A stretch of 64,000 bases of DNA from Solirubrobacteraceae bacterium (GTDB lineage: Bacteria > Actinomycetota > Thermoleophilia > Solirubrobacterales > Solirubrobacteraceae), in assembly GCA_029263125.1 (NCBI GenBank), contig JAJCYD010000011.1, forward strand, positions 1 through 64,000, given 5' to 3'. Shown piece by piece: positions 43,023-51,925 of this stretch. The notes beneath the pieces were generated by a model, which worked only from the letters and a program-made list of their open reading frames with translations, did no database searches and was not told where the DNA came from. How positions within the stretch are numbered: position 1 is the first letter of the stretch; every line of letters starts with the position of its first letter. Position numbers and translations under genes: made by a program.

Positions 43023-43895
43023 TCAGGTCGCCGGGTGAGCGTGCGGCCTCAGCACCTTCGCCTCCGTCACGTTCGATCCACGGCGCACGGCTCGGTCGAG
43101 CGTTCTCAGGAACGCCCGGCTGTCGGTCAGCGCGCGCTCGATCAGCTCGCCGGCCTGAGAGAAGTCGGTCGGCTCGACATGCTGCGGGCAGGGCGGCGGC
43201 AGCACGATCAGCCGCGCGCTCGCGCTGTAGCGCTCGATGTCGAACAGCAGCCGCTGCTGGACTAGCAGGCTCGTCGCATGCATCAGCATCGGCAGTTGCC
43301 CGTGGGGTGGTTCGCGCAGGGCGCAGGCGTAGCCGGTCGGCAGCACGTAGATCTCGTCGGCGCCGAGCTCGATCGCGTGCGAGATCGGAGTGTTGTCCGA
43401 CACGCCGCCATCCATCAGCGTTCGACCTTCGAATTGCACCGGGGCGAAGACGCCCGGCAGAGCCGCGCTGGCCATCACAGCATCCAGCGCCGAGCCGCTT
43501 GACAGCCGCAGCTCCTCGCCGCTCAGCACGTCCGTCGCGACGAGGTGCAACGGCACGGACATGTCCTGCAGACGGTCCGCCTGTAGATGACGGTGGACGA
43601 CCTTGCGCAGCGGGTTCTGCGCCGCGGCCCGGTCGCCGCGCCCCATCACGCCGATCAGCGCGGACAGCGGGTTGGACGGAAACACGCCGCGGCGCAGCTC
43701 ATGCCACAGATCGCCTAGCGCCTCGGCGGTCTGCACGGATTGCTCTCGCGACGCGATGAACGCGCCGTTGATGGCCCCGGCCTGCGAAGCCACGATGAGG
43801 TCCGCGGTCACGTGGCGCTCGTACAGGGCCTGCAGCATCCCGGCCTGGATCGCGCCGAGGCTCGCGCCGCCCGACAAGACGAACGCGCGAGTCAT
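43023..43895 (-). CDS. Patatin-like protein lacking the catalytic serine
   Basis: 290 residues, a close paralogue of the protein at 61614-62483 over its whole length (shared FVLSGG.SLGAIQ, LMDGGVSDNTP-type and YVLPTGYACAL segments). The oxyanion loop (SGGASLGA) and DGG are kept. The nucleophile elbow GTSVG of the paralogue reads ASQAG here: aligned from the shared GAINGAFIASR, the catalytic Ser becomes Gln and the first Gly becomes Ala. It is probably inactive as a lipase and may act as a binding or regulatory protein. It is intact otherwise. A SigR-like promoter lies 37 bp upstream. Confidence 0.85.
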   Translation of the reverse strand: MTRAFVLSGGASLGAIQAGMLQALYERHVTADLIVASQAGAINGAFIASREQSVQTAEALGDLWHELRRGVFPSNPLSALIGVMGRGDRAAAQNPLRKVVHRHLQADRLQDMSVPLHLVATDVLSGEELRLSSGSALDAVMASAALPGVFAPVQFEGRTLMDGGVSDNTPISHAIELGADEIYVLPTGYACALREPPHGQLPMLMHATSLLVQQRLLFDIERYSASARLIVLPPPCPQHVEPTDFSQAGELIERALTDSRAFLRTLDRAVRRGSNVTEAKVLRPHAHPAT

Positions 43896-43932
43896 CCGGA
43901 GGTGCGGGGCGATTGGGAGAACATGCCTTTCT

Positions 43933-43957
43933 GACCGCGGCTACAGCGTAACGATTC
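43933..43957 (-). promoter_or_regulatory. SigR-like ECF promoter of the patatin-like gene
   Basis: GAATCG-N15-GGTC on the minus strand (43957 to 43933), 37 bp before the ATG at 43895. It shares the bipartite motif found before the sigma, thioredoxin and glutaredoxin genes. Confidence 0.6.
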
Positions 43958-44057
43958 CGCACTCGCCCGGCGACCGGCGCCCCGGCGCCCCGCGGGGCTT
44001 CGCGACGACGTAGCGCCGCGTGGCCCGGTCTGATCCCGGTGGCACGGGCGTCCATCG

Positions 44058-44083
44058 GAATCCTCCGCAACAGCTCGTCGGTC
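44058..44083 (+). promoter_or_regulatory. SigR-like ECF promoter of the SRPBCC gene
   Basis: GAATCC-N16-GGTC ending eight bases before ATG 44092, so the transcript would start at or next to the start codon. Confidence 0.7.
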
Positions 44084-44091
44084 TATGGGTC

Positions 44092-44571
44092 ATGTTCGAG
44101 CTCCTGGCCCTCGCGCTCATCAACCGGCTCGCCGATGCGGGCCTCGCGCCCATCACCGTGTCCCGCGTCGTCGCCGCCGACGCATCGTCCGTGCACGCGC
44201 TCGTCAGCGATCCGGCCGGCCAGCGCCGCATAGAGGCGCAGATCCCCGCCCGCGTGCGGCCACGAGCGCATGCGATCCCTGGGGCGTCGTCCCGAGTCGT
44301 CGGCGTCCGCGTGCATGTGGCCGGTCATGATGTCCTGCGGCTCACGTGGATCCTCGGTGTCGGGCGCGGCACGACCGAGGTCGACCTCGCCGCCCAAATC
44401 GAGTCGCGCAGCATCGCGGCGCGCCTGATGTTGCTGCTCGGCGGGCGGAGCTGGCTGCGGCGCCGCCTCGAGGCCGTCCTCGCCGATGTCGCCGCGCACG
44501 CCCTGCGCGTGGCAGAAGGCCTGGACGGTGTCGCGCCGGGCGCGGTGGCGAGATCGCCGTCGCGGCGCTGA
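44092..44571 (+). CDS. SRPBCC-fold (polyketide cyclase/START-like) protein
   Basis: 159 residues. The segment ITVSRVVAADASSVHALVSD, followed by EVDLAAQIESRSIAARLMLLLGG, matches the first strand and long C-terminal helix of SRPBCC proteins, which bind hydrophobic ligands in a deep pocket. Ligand and reaction are unknown. ATG 44092 is selected by the promoter eight bases upstream; the frame continues to 44020. The C-terminus is Arg/Ser rich. Confidence 0.65.
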   Translation: MFELLALALINRLADAGLAPITVSRVVAADASSVHALVSDPAGQRRIEAQIPARVRPRAHAIPGASSRVVGVRVHVAGHDVLRLTWILGVGRGTTEVDLAAQIESRSIAARLMLLLGGRSWLRRRLEAVLADVAAHALRVAEGLDGVAPGAVARSPSRR

Positions 44572-44648
44572 CCGCTTCAAGCAGGCGTTTGCGTTGCATC
44601 GAAGGCCGGTTGGCTGTCGACGTCGCGGTCGTCCGCGCCGGCCACGGG

Positions 44649-45917
44649 TCAGCGCGGGTGCAGCGTCACCCGGGCGCCGCATGCCGGAACGAGCGCCGTG
44701 CCGTGCAGGCGAACGTCCTCGCGCTGACCGCCGGCCGGCTCGAGCGTGAAGTTCCGCACGACGTGCGTGAGGATCTCGCGTAGTTCCAGCAGCGCCACCG
44801 AGGCTCCGAGACAGCGACGGTCGCCGCCTCCGAACGGCAGCCACGTCCGCGGGTTGGGCCGCTGACCGAGGAATCGATCGGCGATGAAGCTGTCGGGCTC
44901 GCGGTGCTCGCAGCGATGGATCAGCGGTGGTGCGATCAGGACGTTCGCGCCGGCCGCGAGCCGCTGGTCGCCGAGTCGGACCGGCTCGGCGAGCTCGCGG
45001 ACGATGTCGACGAGCGGTGGGCGTAACCGCAGGATCTCGCTGATCACGGCGTCCAGGAGCGGGCGCCGCTCGGCGTCGGCCTCGGTCGCCAGCGCGCCGG
45101 TCGCTGCTGGGTCGTTCGCGAGCAGTTCCAGCGCCCACGCGAGCGCGGTCGCGGTCGTCTCATGCGCCGCCAGCAGCAACGCGAACAGCTCGTCGGCGAT
45201 CTGCGCGTCGTCCGGGCGGGGCGGCGTTCCTGCGGGCACGCCGAGCCGATCCAGGGCGTCGGGCGGACCGTCGCCGCGGCGCGCACCGCGTGCTTCGCAC
45301 ACCTGCGACAGGCCCAGCGCGAAGCCGGCCCGGCAGCGCCGCGCCGCTGCCTGCGGGCTCGCCACGCCGAGCCAGCCAAGGCGGTCGATGCCGGCGAGCA
45401 TCGCGTATGGGTGCAGCGCCCTGCGCAGATGACGCTCGAGCTCGCCGGCCGCTGCGCGACCGTCGACGCCGAGCAGCAGCCGAACCGCGATGCGCAGCGT
45501 CATGAAGCGCGTCCGCGGCAGGGTCGCGAACGGCGCGCCGGTCGGCCAGCCCGCGATCTCGGCGGCCGCGATGTCGCGAACGACCGGCGTGATCGCAGCC
45601 AGCGAGTCGCCGTGAACGAGCGGCGCGAGCACGCGACGGCGAGCGCGGTGGCGCTCGCCATCGAGCGTCAGGATCGTGTTGTGGGGCAGCACGGGAAGGA
45701 TGCGCCGGTTCGCGCTCCCGGCGCGGTAGCGCCCCGGCGGCCCGTGCAGGACCTCAGCGGCCAGGTCGGGCGATGCGACGACCCACATGCGCCCGGCGAG
45801 CGTGCGCAGAGGGAAGCCGTCGCCGCCGACCCGTTGCGCCTCGATCAGCGTCGAGAGCGGCCTGCGGTGGAAGGCGACAGCCTGGCGTAGGCCGGTCACG
45901 AGACCGGATGATCCCAC
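44649..45917 (-). CDS. Cytochrome P450
   Basis: About 422 residues. The heme-binding loop FGGGDRRCLGA places the iron-ligand Cys at about 369. The ExxR motif is EILR, and the I-helix has AHETT in place of the common AGxDT. There is no membrane anchor, as in bacterial P450s. It should oxidise a small hydrophobic substrate using separate redox partners, none of which is adjacent. The start is uncertain: GTG 45917 leaves room for the divergent promoter at 45929-45953, whereas ATG 46031 would overlap the ROK start. Confidence 0.88.
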   Translation of the reverse strand: MGSSGLVTGLRQAVAFHRRPLSTLIEAQRVGGDGFPLRTLAGRMWVVASPDLAAEVLHGPPGRYRAGSANRRILPVLPHNTILTLDGERHRARRRVLAPLVHGDSLAAITPVVRDIAAAEIAGWPTGAPFATLPRTRFMTLRIAVRLLLGVDGRAAAGELERHLRRALHPYAMLAGIDRLGWLGVASPQAAARRCRAGFALGLSQVCEARGARRGDGPPDALDRLGVPAGTPPRPDDAQIADELFALLLAAHETTATALAWALELLANDPAATGALATEADAERRPLLDAVISEILRLRPPLVDIVRELAEPVRLGDQRLAAGANVLIAPPLIHRCEHREPDSFIADRFLGQRPNPRTWLPFGGGDRRCLGASVALLELREILTHVVRNFTLEPAGGQREDVRLHGTALVPACGARVTLHPR

Positions 45918-45928
45918 GGCAGACGGGC

Positions 45929-45953
45929 GAATCCCCTGGCCCGCGCTCAGGTC
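45929..45953 (+). promoter_or_regulatory. SigR-like ECF promoter of the ROK gene
   Basis: GAATCC-N15-GGTC, 76 bp before the ROK start at 46030. The broken gene still carries its promoter. Confidence 0.6.
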
Positions 45954-46029
45954 TGATCGCAGTGACGGCACGAGCGGTCCGGCCGAGCGGCGGGCTAGCG
46001 ACGGTGTCGCACAGCAACGGAGGTCTGAC

Positions 46030-46729
46030 ATGGCGGACGTTCTCAGGATCGACGTCGGTGGCACGAACATCAAGCTGCGTGTCAGCGGCGATGACGAGAT
46101 CCGCAAGTTCACCCTCGGGTGCCGCGATGACTGCTGAGGCGATGGTCGCCACGGTGCTCGACGAGACCGCGGACTGGTCCTACGAGCGTGTCTCGATCGG
46201 TTATCCGGGGCCGGTGCTCGGTGGCTGCCCGGTGCGCGAGCCGGTCAACCTCGGGCCCGGCTGGGTCGGGTTTGACTTCGGCCGGGCGCTGGGGCGACCG
46301 GTCAAGATCGTCAACGACGCGGCGATGCAGGCGCTCGGAAGGTTCTGACGGCGGCACGATGCTGTTTCTCGGACTCGGCACCGGCCTGGGCTCGACGATG
46401 ATCGTCGAAGGGGGCCTGCTCGAACCGATGGAGCTGGGCCATCTCCCCCACCGCAAGGGCACCTTCGAGGACTACGTCGGACGCGGCGGGCTGCAGCGAG
46501 GCGGCAAGAAGAAATGGCGGCGGTCGTTCTCGATGTGGTCGATCGGCTCTTCGCGGCGCTGCAGCCCGACTATGTCGTGCTTGGCGGCGGCAACGCGAAG
46601 AAGCTCAAGCAGCTCCCGCGGTACGCGCGGCTTGGTGACAACGACTGCGCGTTCGCGGGCGCCTTTCGCCTGTGGGACGCGCCGGCTGTCCCGGCCGCCG
46701 AGCATCGGGGCGCCGGCGGGGCCGCCTGA
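46030..46729 (+). pseudogene. ROK-family glucokinase, frameshifted
   Basis: The pieces of one ROK kinase lie in three frames. VLRIDVGGTNIKLRVSGDDE (phosphate loop) ends at a stop after 46135. SIGYPGPV...PVNLGPGWVGFDFGR and VNDAAMQALG follow in a second frame. MLFLGLGTGLGS and ELGHLPHRKGTFEDYVG come in a third. The end, PDYVVLGGGNAKKLKQLP, is shifted again. Likely indel points are the GGG at 46117-46119, the GGTTC at ~46340-46345 and ~46515-46520. No large deletion is evident, so three small indels would restore a ~230-residue enzyme that makes glucose 6-phosphate, the substrate of the neighbouring zwf product. Confidence 0.8.
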
Positions 46730-46756
46730 TCGCCTCCCGTTCCCGTGAGCCACGTC

Positions 46757-48223
46757 TCAGTGGCTGGTGGGCAGGTGCCAGCGGCGCGGCGCGATCAGCT
46801 CGGCGACCGCCGCCCGCGGGCCCCAGGAGCCGGCAGGGTAGGTCTGCAGCGGGGGCGGGTCGTCGAGCACGGGCGCGACGACCTGCCAGAGGCGCTCGAT
46901 GCCGTCGGCGCGCGTGAACAGCGTGCGGTCTCCGATGAGAGCGTCGTGGAGCAGGCGCTCGTAGGCCTCAAGCACGCCGCTGCTGGGGCCGGCGGGGTAG
47001 CGGAAGTCCATGCGAGCCTCGGCGATCTGCAGGTCGGGGCCGGGCTTCTTGGCGAGAAACGAGGCGGAGATGCTGCCGTCGTCGGCGAGGTCGAACGTGA
47101 GGTGGTTGGCGTCGATGTCGTCGATCGCGACGCTGGCGCGCTCGAAGAGCTCAAGCGGCGGTGACTTGAAGACGATCGTCAGGACGCGACGGCCCTCGGC
47201 GAGGCGCTTGCCGGTGCGAAAGTAGAACGGGACGCCGGCCCAGCGCGGGTTGTCGATCATGACGCGGCCGGCGACGAACGTCTCGGTCTGCAATCGCGGC
47301 GAGACGCCGTCCTCCTGGAGGTAGCCGTCGTAGCGCCCGCGCACGACGTCGCCGGGCGACAGCGGTCGCATCGCGTCGAACACCCGCACCTTTGCGTCGA
47401 TCAGCACGTCCGGGGTGAGCGCGGCCGGTGGCTCGAGCGCGACGAACGCCAGCACCTGGAAGAGGTGCGTGACGACCATGTCGCGCAGCGCGCCGGTCGA
47501 CTCGTAGAACGCTGCGCGCGTGCCGATCGCGAGCGTCTCGGGCACGTCGAGCTGGACGTGGTCGATGAACTCGCGGTTCCAGACGGGCTCGAACAGGCCG
47601 TTGGCGAAGCGAAACGCAAGCAGGTTCTGGACGGCCTCCTTGCCGAGGAAGTGGTCGATCCGGAACACCTGCTGCTCGTCGAACGCCGCGTGCAGGACCG
47701 CGTTGAGCGCACACGCTGAAGCGAGGTCCGAGCCGAACGGCTTCTCGAGGACGACGCGGGCCGCATCGGTTAGCGCGGCCTCCGAGAGACCGCGCGCGAT
47801 CGCGTCGAACGCGGCGGGCGGCACAGCGCCGAAGAAGAGCTTCCCGGCGCCATCCAGCTCGGCGACCGACGCCTGCACTGCGGCGCGTAGCGGGCCGGTT
47901 TGGCCCGGCCCGAAGCGCCCGCCGACGTACGTCGACGCGGCCGCGAACGCAGCCCAGCTCTCGCCCTCGGGTGCGACGCGGCCGAACTCGCTGATCGAGG
48001 CATGGATGCGCGTCCGGAACTGCTCGTCGCTGAGCTCCTCGACGGCTGCTCCGATGAGATGCCAGCGCGCGGGCAGCAAACCCGCGACGAACAGGTGATA
48101 CAGGCCGGGCAGCAGCTTGCGGCGCGCAAGGTCGCCGGTCGCGCCGAACAGAACGATCGTCGTCGGCGCCAGGTCGGTTGGCGCGGAGGGCGCGCAGAAC
48201 GTGTTCGTCGCGGCCGCGGTCAC
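46757..48223 (-). CDS. zwf: Glucose-6-phosphate 1-dehydrogenase
   Basis: 488 residues. FGATGDLARRKLLPGLYHL is the NADP-binding Rossmann start, and RIDHFLGKE the substrate and catalytic signature. It makes 6-phosphogluconolactone and NADPH, the first step of the oxidative pentose phosphate pathway. GTG 48223 overlaps the gnd stop (GTGA) and is preferred over the much longer upstream frame, which is a shadow of gnd. It is the last gene of a four-gene minus-strand operon headed by the flavoprotein at 49657-51069. Confidence 0.95.
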   Translation of the reverse strand: MTAAATNTFCAPSAPTDLAPTTIVLFGATGDLARRKLLPGLYHLFVAGLLPARWHLIGAAVEELSDEQFRTRIHASISEFGRVAPEGESWAAFAAASTYVGGRFGPGQTGPLRAAVQASVAELDGAGKLFFGAVPPAAFDAIARGLSEAALTDAARVVLEKPFGSDLASACALNAVLHAAFDEQQVFRIDHFLGKEAVQNLLAFRFANGLFEPVWNREFIDHVQLDVPETLAIGTRAAFYESTGALRDMVVTHLFQVLAFVALEPPAALTPDVLIDAKVRVFDAMRPLSPGDVVRGRYDGYLQEDGVSPRLQTETFVAGRVMIDNPRWAGVPFYFRTGKRLAEGRRVLTIVFKSPPLELFERASVAIDDIDANHLTFDLADDGSISASFLAKKPGPDLQIAEARMDFRYPAGPSSGVLEAYERLLHDALIGDRTLFTRADGIERLWQVVAPVLDDPPPLQTYPAGSWGPRAAVAELIAPRRWHLPTSH

Positions 48224-49245
48224 GCCGATTCCTCGCCGGACAGCTCGGCATGGCCGCCGAACTGCGCACGCATCGCTGACAACAGCTGGTTTGCGAATCC
48301 GTCCTCGCCGCGTGAGCTGAAGCGCTCGTACAGCGCGGCCGACAGGACGGGGGCCGGGACGCCCTCGTCGACCGCGGCGAGGATCGTCCAGCGTCCCTCG
48401 CCGGAGTCCGAGACCCGGCCGCCGAACGCTTCCAGTCCGGGGGACTCGGCGAGCGCGCTCGCCGTCAGGTCCAGCAGCCACGACGCGACGACCGAGCCGC
48501 GGCGCCAGACCTCGGCGACGTCCGCCATGTCGATGTCGTAGCGGTAGTGCTCGGGCTCGCGCAGCGGCGCCACCTCGGCGCTCGCCGCCGCCGTCTCGGC
48601 GCCGATGTTCGCCTTGTGCAGGATGTTCAGGCCCTCGGCATAGGCGGCCATCAGGCCGTACTCGATGCCGTTGTGGACCATCTTCACGAAGTGCCCGGCG
48701 CCAACGGAGCCGCAGTGCAGGTAGCCGTTCTCGGCGGAGGTCGGCGCCCCGGTTCTGCCGGGCGTGCGCGGCACGGCGCCGGCGCCGGGAGCGAGCGTCG
48801 CGAAGATCGCGTCGAGGCGCTCGACGACGACCGGTTCGCCGCCGATCATCAGGCAGAAGCCGCGCTCCAGGCCGAAGACGCCGCCCGACGTTCCGACGTC
48901 GACGTAGTGGACGCCGAGCGGCGCCAGCGCGGCGGCCCGCGCGACGTCGTCGCGGTAGTAGCTGTTGCCGCCGTCGATGACGACGTCGTCGGCGTGCAGC
49001 AGCGGCGTCAGCTCGGCGAGGACCCGGTCGACGAGCCCGGCCGGCACCATCACCCAGATGCTGCGCGGGCGGTCGAGCTTGGCGACGAGCTCCGCGTAGC
49101 AGCCGGCGCCGGTGGCGCCCTCGCCGTCGAGCCGGGCGACGGCGGCGGCATCGATGTCGTAGACGACGGCGCGGTGCCCGTCGGCCATCAGGCGGCGCGT
49201 GATGTTCGCGCCCATCCGTCCCAGACCGATCACTCCGAGCTGCAT
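48220..49245 (-). CDS. gnd: 6-phosphogluconate dehydrogenase (decarboxylating)
   Basis: 341 residues, the shorter form (GndA-like), compared with ~470 for E. coli Gnd. LGVIGLGRMGANITRRL binds the nucleotide, and VVYDID after the second strand (acidic end) may favour NAD over NADP. VKMVHNGIEYG carries the catalytic Lys and substrate residues. It converts 6-phosphogluconate to ribulose 5-phosphate. No lactonase gene is seen between it and zwf. A 60-bp gap separates it from the DUF427 gene. Confidence 0.94.
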   Translation of the reverse strand: MQLGVIGLGRMGANITRRLMADGHRAVVYDIDAAAVARLDGEGATGAGCYAELVAKLDRPRSIWVMVPAGLVDRVLAELTPLLHADDVVIDGGNSYYRDDVARAAALAPLGVHYVDVGTSGGVFGLERGFCLMIGGEPVVVERLDAIFATLAPGAGAVPRTPGRTGAPTSAENGYLHCGSVGAGHFVKMVHNGIEYGLMAAYAEGLNILHKANIGAETAAASAEVAPLREPEHYRYDIDMADVAEVWRRGSVVASWLLDLTASALAESPGLEAFGGRVSDSGEGRWTILAAVDEGVPAPVLSAALYERFSSRGEDGFANQLLSAMRAQFGGHAELSGEESA

Positions 49246-49305
49246 GGTATGCCTCTCATGCTGCGGTGTGCCTGATCGCGTTGGCGAAGATCATCGGCTT
49301 CGACG

Positions 49306-49647
49306 TCAGGCCGGCTCGTCGATGTGGCGATGGGGCGTGCCTCTGCGCTCATGCGGCTCGGGCGCCTCGTCGAAGGTCTCGACGGCGCCCCAGAACGCGA
49401 CGTGGTTGCGGATCTTGCGGATCCAGGGAAACGGCTGGCGGTAGGTCCACGCCGCCGCGCGGTCGTCGCTGCCGCCGGCGCTGACGTCGTAGTAGCTGGA
49501 GATGCCCTTCCAGGGGCACACACTGTGTGAGCGCGTGGCGGACAGGTGCTCCCAGCGGATGCTGTCGGGCGGGAAGTAGTGGTTGCCCTCGACGACGATC
49601 GTGTCGTCGCTGTCGGCGATCGTGACGCCGTTGTAGACAGCTCTCAT
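49306..49647 (-). CDS. DUF427-domain protein
   Basis: 113 residues. MRAVYNGVTIADSDDTIVVE, followed by EGNHYFPPDSI and CPWKGISSYYDV, is the full DUF427 domain. The function of the family is unknown; it is often next to redox and radical-SAM genes. It lies nine bases after the flavoprotein stop, so they are in one operon. A truncated DUF427 start is fused to the radical SAM remnant at 57 kb. Confidence 0.88.
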   Translation of the reverse strand: MRAVYNGVTIADSDDTIVVEGNHYFPPDSIRWEHLSATRSHSVCPWKGISSYYDVSAGGSDDRAAAWTYRQPFPWIRKIRNHVAFWGAVETFDEAPEPHERRGTPHRHIDEPA

Positions 49648-49656
49648 GTGGTCTCC

Positions 49657-51069
49657 TCAGGCGTGGGCGGCGACGGTGCGCCGCGTATGGACGGAGTGCC
49701 CGCGATCGGACTCGTAGGCCTCGAGAAACTTCAGCCAGAGCTCGCTGCGGGTCGGGAAGGACGCCATCGCGTGCGCGAGCGTGGTGAGCGGGAGCTCGGC
49801 GACGATCGCGATCGTCGCGGCGTGCAGCAGCTCGGCGACCTCCGCCCCGACGAACGTTGCGCCGACGAGGATCTCGCGGTCGACATCGACGACGAACCGT
49901 GTCGTTCCCGGCTGGCCGCGGCCGGTGAAGCTCGCGCCGGCGGTCCCGGATGTCGGCAGGTCGATCGCCTCGGCGGCGATGCCCGCCCGCAGCGCGCCGT
50001 CGAGTGTCAGCCCGGCGGCGGCGATCTGCGGGTCGGTGAAGATCACCCGCGGTGTGCCGGGCCCGTAGCTGATCGCCGCGCCGTCCTCGCCGAGGATGTG
50101 ATCGGCGGCGATCCGCGCCTGGTACTTGCCGGCGTGCGTCAACAACGAGCGGCCGTTGACGTCACCGATCGCGTACAGCCACGGATGGTCGGGGACGCGA
50201 AGCTGGTCGTCGACCTCGATGTAGCCGCCCGGCAGCCCGATCGTCTGCAGGCCGAGGTCGTCGGTCAGCGGCCGGCGGCCGATCGCGACGAGCAGCCGGT
50301 CGCCGACGAACCGCTCACCGCCCGCGACCGTCACGGCGATCTCGCCGCCGTCGCGGCCGACGACGGTCGCACGCACGCCGGTGTGCACGTCGACGCCGCG
50401 GTGCTCGAGCGCCGCCCGCAGTTGCTCGCCGGCGAACGGCTCCTCGCGCGGCAGCAGCCGGTCCTGCGCCTCGATCACCGTCACGGCGGAACCCAGTGAC
50501 GCCCAGGCCTGTGCCATCTCGGCGCCGACCACGCCGCCGCCGAGGATGAGCAGCCTGCCGGGCACGTCGCGCGTTGTCGTGATCTCGCGGTTGGACCATG
50601 CGCCGGCCTCCGCCAGGCCGGGGATCGGTGGCAGCAGCGGGCCGCTGCCGACGGCGATGACGACGGCGTCGCGGGCAACGAGCACGTCATCGCCGACGCG
50701 CACGCGCCGCTCGCCGCTCAGGCGGGCGTGGCCGCGCACGAGCTCGATGTCGCGCGCCTGCAGCCACGGGACCTGCTTGGCGTCGTCGAGGTCGTTGACG
50801 ATCTCGTCGCGGCGCGCGAGGACCGCGCCGACATCCAGGTCGCCGGTCACGGCCTGCGCGGCCCCGGGGACCCGCGCGACCTCCGCCAGCAGCTCGGCGG
50901 GGCGCAGCAGCGCCTTGGAGGGCATGCACGCGTAGAACGAGCACTCGCCGCCGACGAACTCGCGCTCGACGATCGCGACGCGCTTGGCGCCGCGCTCAGA
51001 CAGCCGGCCGGCCAGCACCTCGCCCGCGGGACCTGCGCCGATCACCACGACATCGAACTCACGTTGCAT
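49657..51069 (-). CDS. FAD/NAD(P)-dependent disulfide oxidoreductase-like protein
   Basis: 470 residues of the lipoamide dehydrogenase/mercuric reductase family. FAD site VVVIGAGPAGEVLAGRL, redox pair in GGECSFYACMPSK (C-x4-C), and NAD(P) site LILGGGVVGAEMAQAW. The C-terminal base motif HPT of true Lpd is replaced by FPT (ASFPTRSELW), so the catalytic His is absent. The disulfide substrate is unknown. ATG 51069 has GGAG nine bases upstream. It heads the operon with DUF427, gnd and zwf, which could supply its NADPH. Confidence 0.88.
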   Translation of the reverse strand: MQREFDVVVIGAGPAGEVLAGRLSERGAKRVAIVEREFVGGECSFYACMPSKALLRPAELLAEVARVPGAAQAVTGDLDVGAVLARRDEIVNDLDDAKQVPWLQARDIELVRGHARLSGERRVRVGDDVLVARDAVVIAVGSGPLLPPIPGLAEAGAWSNREITTTRDVPGRLLILGGGVVGAEMAQAWASLGSAVTVIEAQDRLLPREEPFAGEQLRAALEHRGVDVHTGVRATVVGRDGGEIAVTVAGGERFVGDRLLVAIGRRPLTDDLGLQTIGLPGGYIEVDDQLRVPDHPWLYAIGDVNGRSLLTHAGKYQARIAADHILGEDGAAISYGPGTPRVIFTDPQIAAAGLTLDGALRAGIAAEAIDLPTSGTAGASFTGRGQPGTTRFVVDVDREILVGATFVGAEVAELLHAATIAIVAELPLTTLAHAMASFPTRSELWLKFLEAYESDRGHSVHTRRTVAAHA

Positions 51070-51138
51070 CTGGCTGCGCTCCATTCGTTGCGGCTCCCGG
51101 TTCGCGCCGTCGTCCTGACGGGCGCGCTCGATCGGTTG

Positions 51139-51164
51139 GAGCACGCCGCGGCGCCGAAGGATTC
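51139..51164 (-). promoter_or_regulatory. Near-match SigR-like promoter of the flavoprotein-DUF427-gnd-zwf operon
   Basis: Minus strand GAATCC-N16-GCTC (51164 to 51139), one mismatch in the -10 half, 70 bp before ATG 51069. Its -35 half is part of an inverted repeat, GGATTCAG-N9-CTGAATCC (51159-51183). The other arm points to the divergent gene at 51242 but is followed by CATC at the -10 position. Confidence 0.4.
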
Positions 51165-51241
51165 AGCCACGACTCCTGAATCCCGGGGGGCGCCCGGCGC
51201 ATCACACCCGGTAACGCAACGCTCTCTGGAAGGAGACATCC

Positions 51242-51802
51242 ATGCACGCGCATACCGCACCCAGCCTGGCTCTGAACCGCGACGAGGGCTCCCGCCTCGC
51301 GATCGCGACGCTCGTCCGTACCGGCGCGATCGCCGGTCTGGCGGGCGGCATGGTCATGGCGATGTGGCAGATGGTCGTCGGAGCGATCGCCCAGCAGCAA
51401 ACAGCCGTGGCCGGCATCGACACGAGCTTCTGGACGGCGATCACCGCGATCCCCAGCGTCGTGTTCGGACTGGACTGGTTTCACGGCAGCTTCGAGGCGG
51501 GCGCCGTGCTCGTCGGCCTGATGGGCCACATGATGAACTCGGTGATGCTCGGCGCGGTCGGCGTCGGCCTCGCGACGCTCGTGCTCGGCGCCCGTCCGAG
51601 CATCGCCAAGGCGATGGCGTTGGGGATGATGTTCGGCCTGCTGCTGGAGGTCGTCGTCGTCAACGTGATCGTCAACCAGATCCAGACCGTCGACACGCTG
51701 TACACCTCCACCCCCGAGTGGAGCTGGTGGGTCGCACACGCGATGTTCGGCGCGGTCGTCGGACTCGTCGCTGCGACGCTGCTGCGCCGCAGCAACCGCT
51801 GA
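51242..51802 (+). CDS. Predicted four-helix membrane protein
   Basis: 186 residues with hydrophobic segments at about 28-50, 82-112, 120-145 and 158-180. The first carries GAIAGLAGGMVMAMWQM, and HMMNSVMLGAVGVG is Met-rich. It resembles DUF-type membrane proteins with a G-x-x-A-G-x-x-M start but I cannot name a family. GGAAGGAG lies eight bases before ATG 51242. Divergent from the flavoprotein operon. Confidence 0.6.
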   Translation: MHAHTAPSLALNRDEGSRLAIATLVRTGAIAGLAGGMVMAMWQMVVGAIAQQQTAVAGIDTSFWTAITAIPSVVFGLDWFHGSFEAGAVLVGLMGHMMNSVMLGAVGVGLATLVLGARPSIAKAMALGMMFGLLLEVVVVNVIVNQIQTVDTLYTSTPEWSWWVAHAMFGAVVGLVAATLLRRSNR

Positions 51803-51925
51803 CCGCGCTGAGCCGACCGGTGGCGCCGACGAGAGATCGCCGGCGCCACCAAGCATCCGATCCGCCGGGCTGCCGTCGGTTCTCTGACTCGCAGCCCGTC
51901 CTCGAGGTCAGCGAACCACAACCTC

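Noticed and set aside
51159-51183. Inverted repeat GGATTCAG-N9-CTGAATCC as a repressor operator
   Set aside because: Each arm equals the -35 half of the local ECF promoter on opposite strands, which explains it, although only the minus-strand side has a plausible -10 half.
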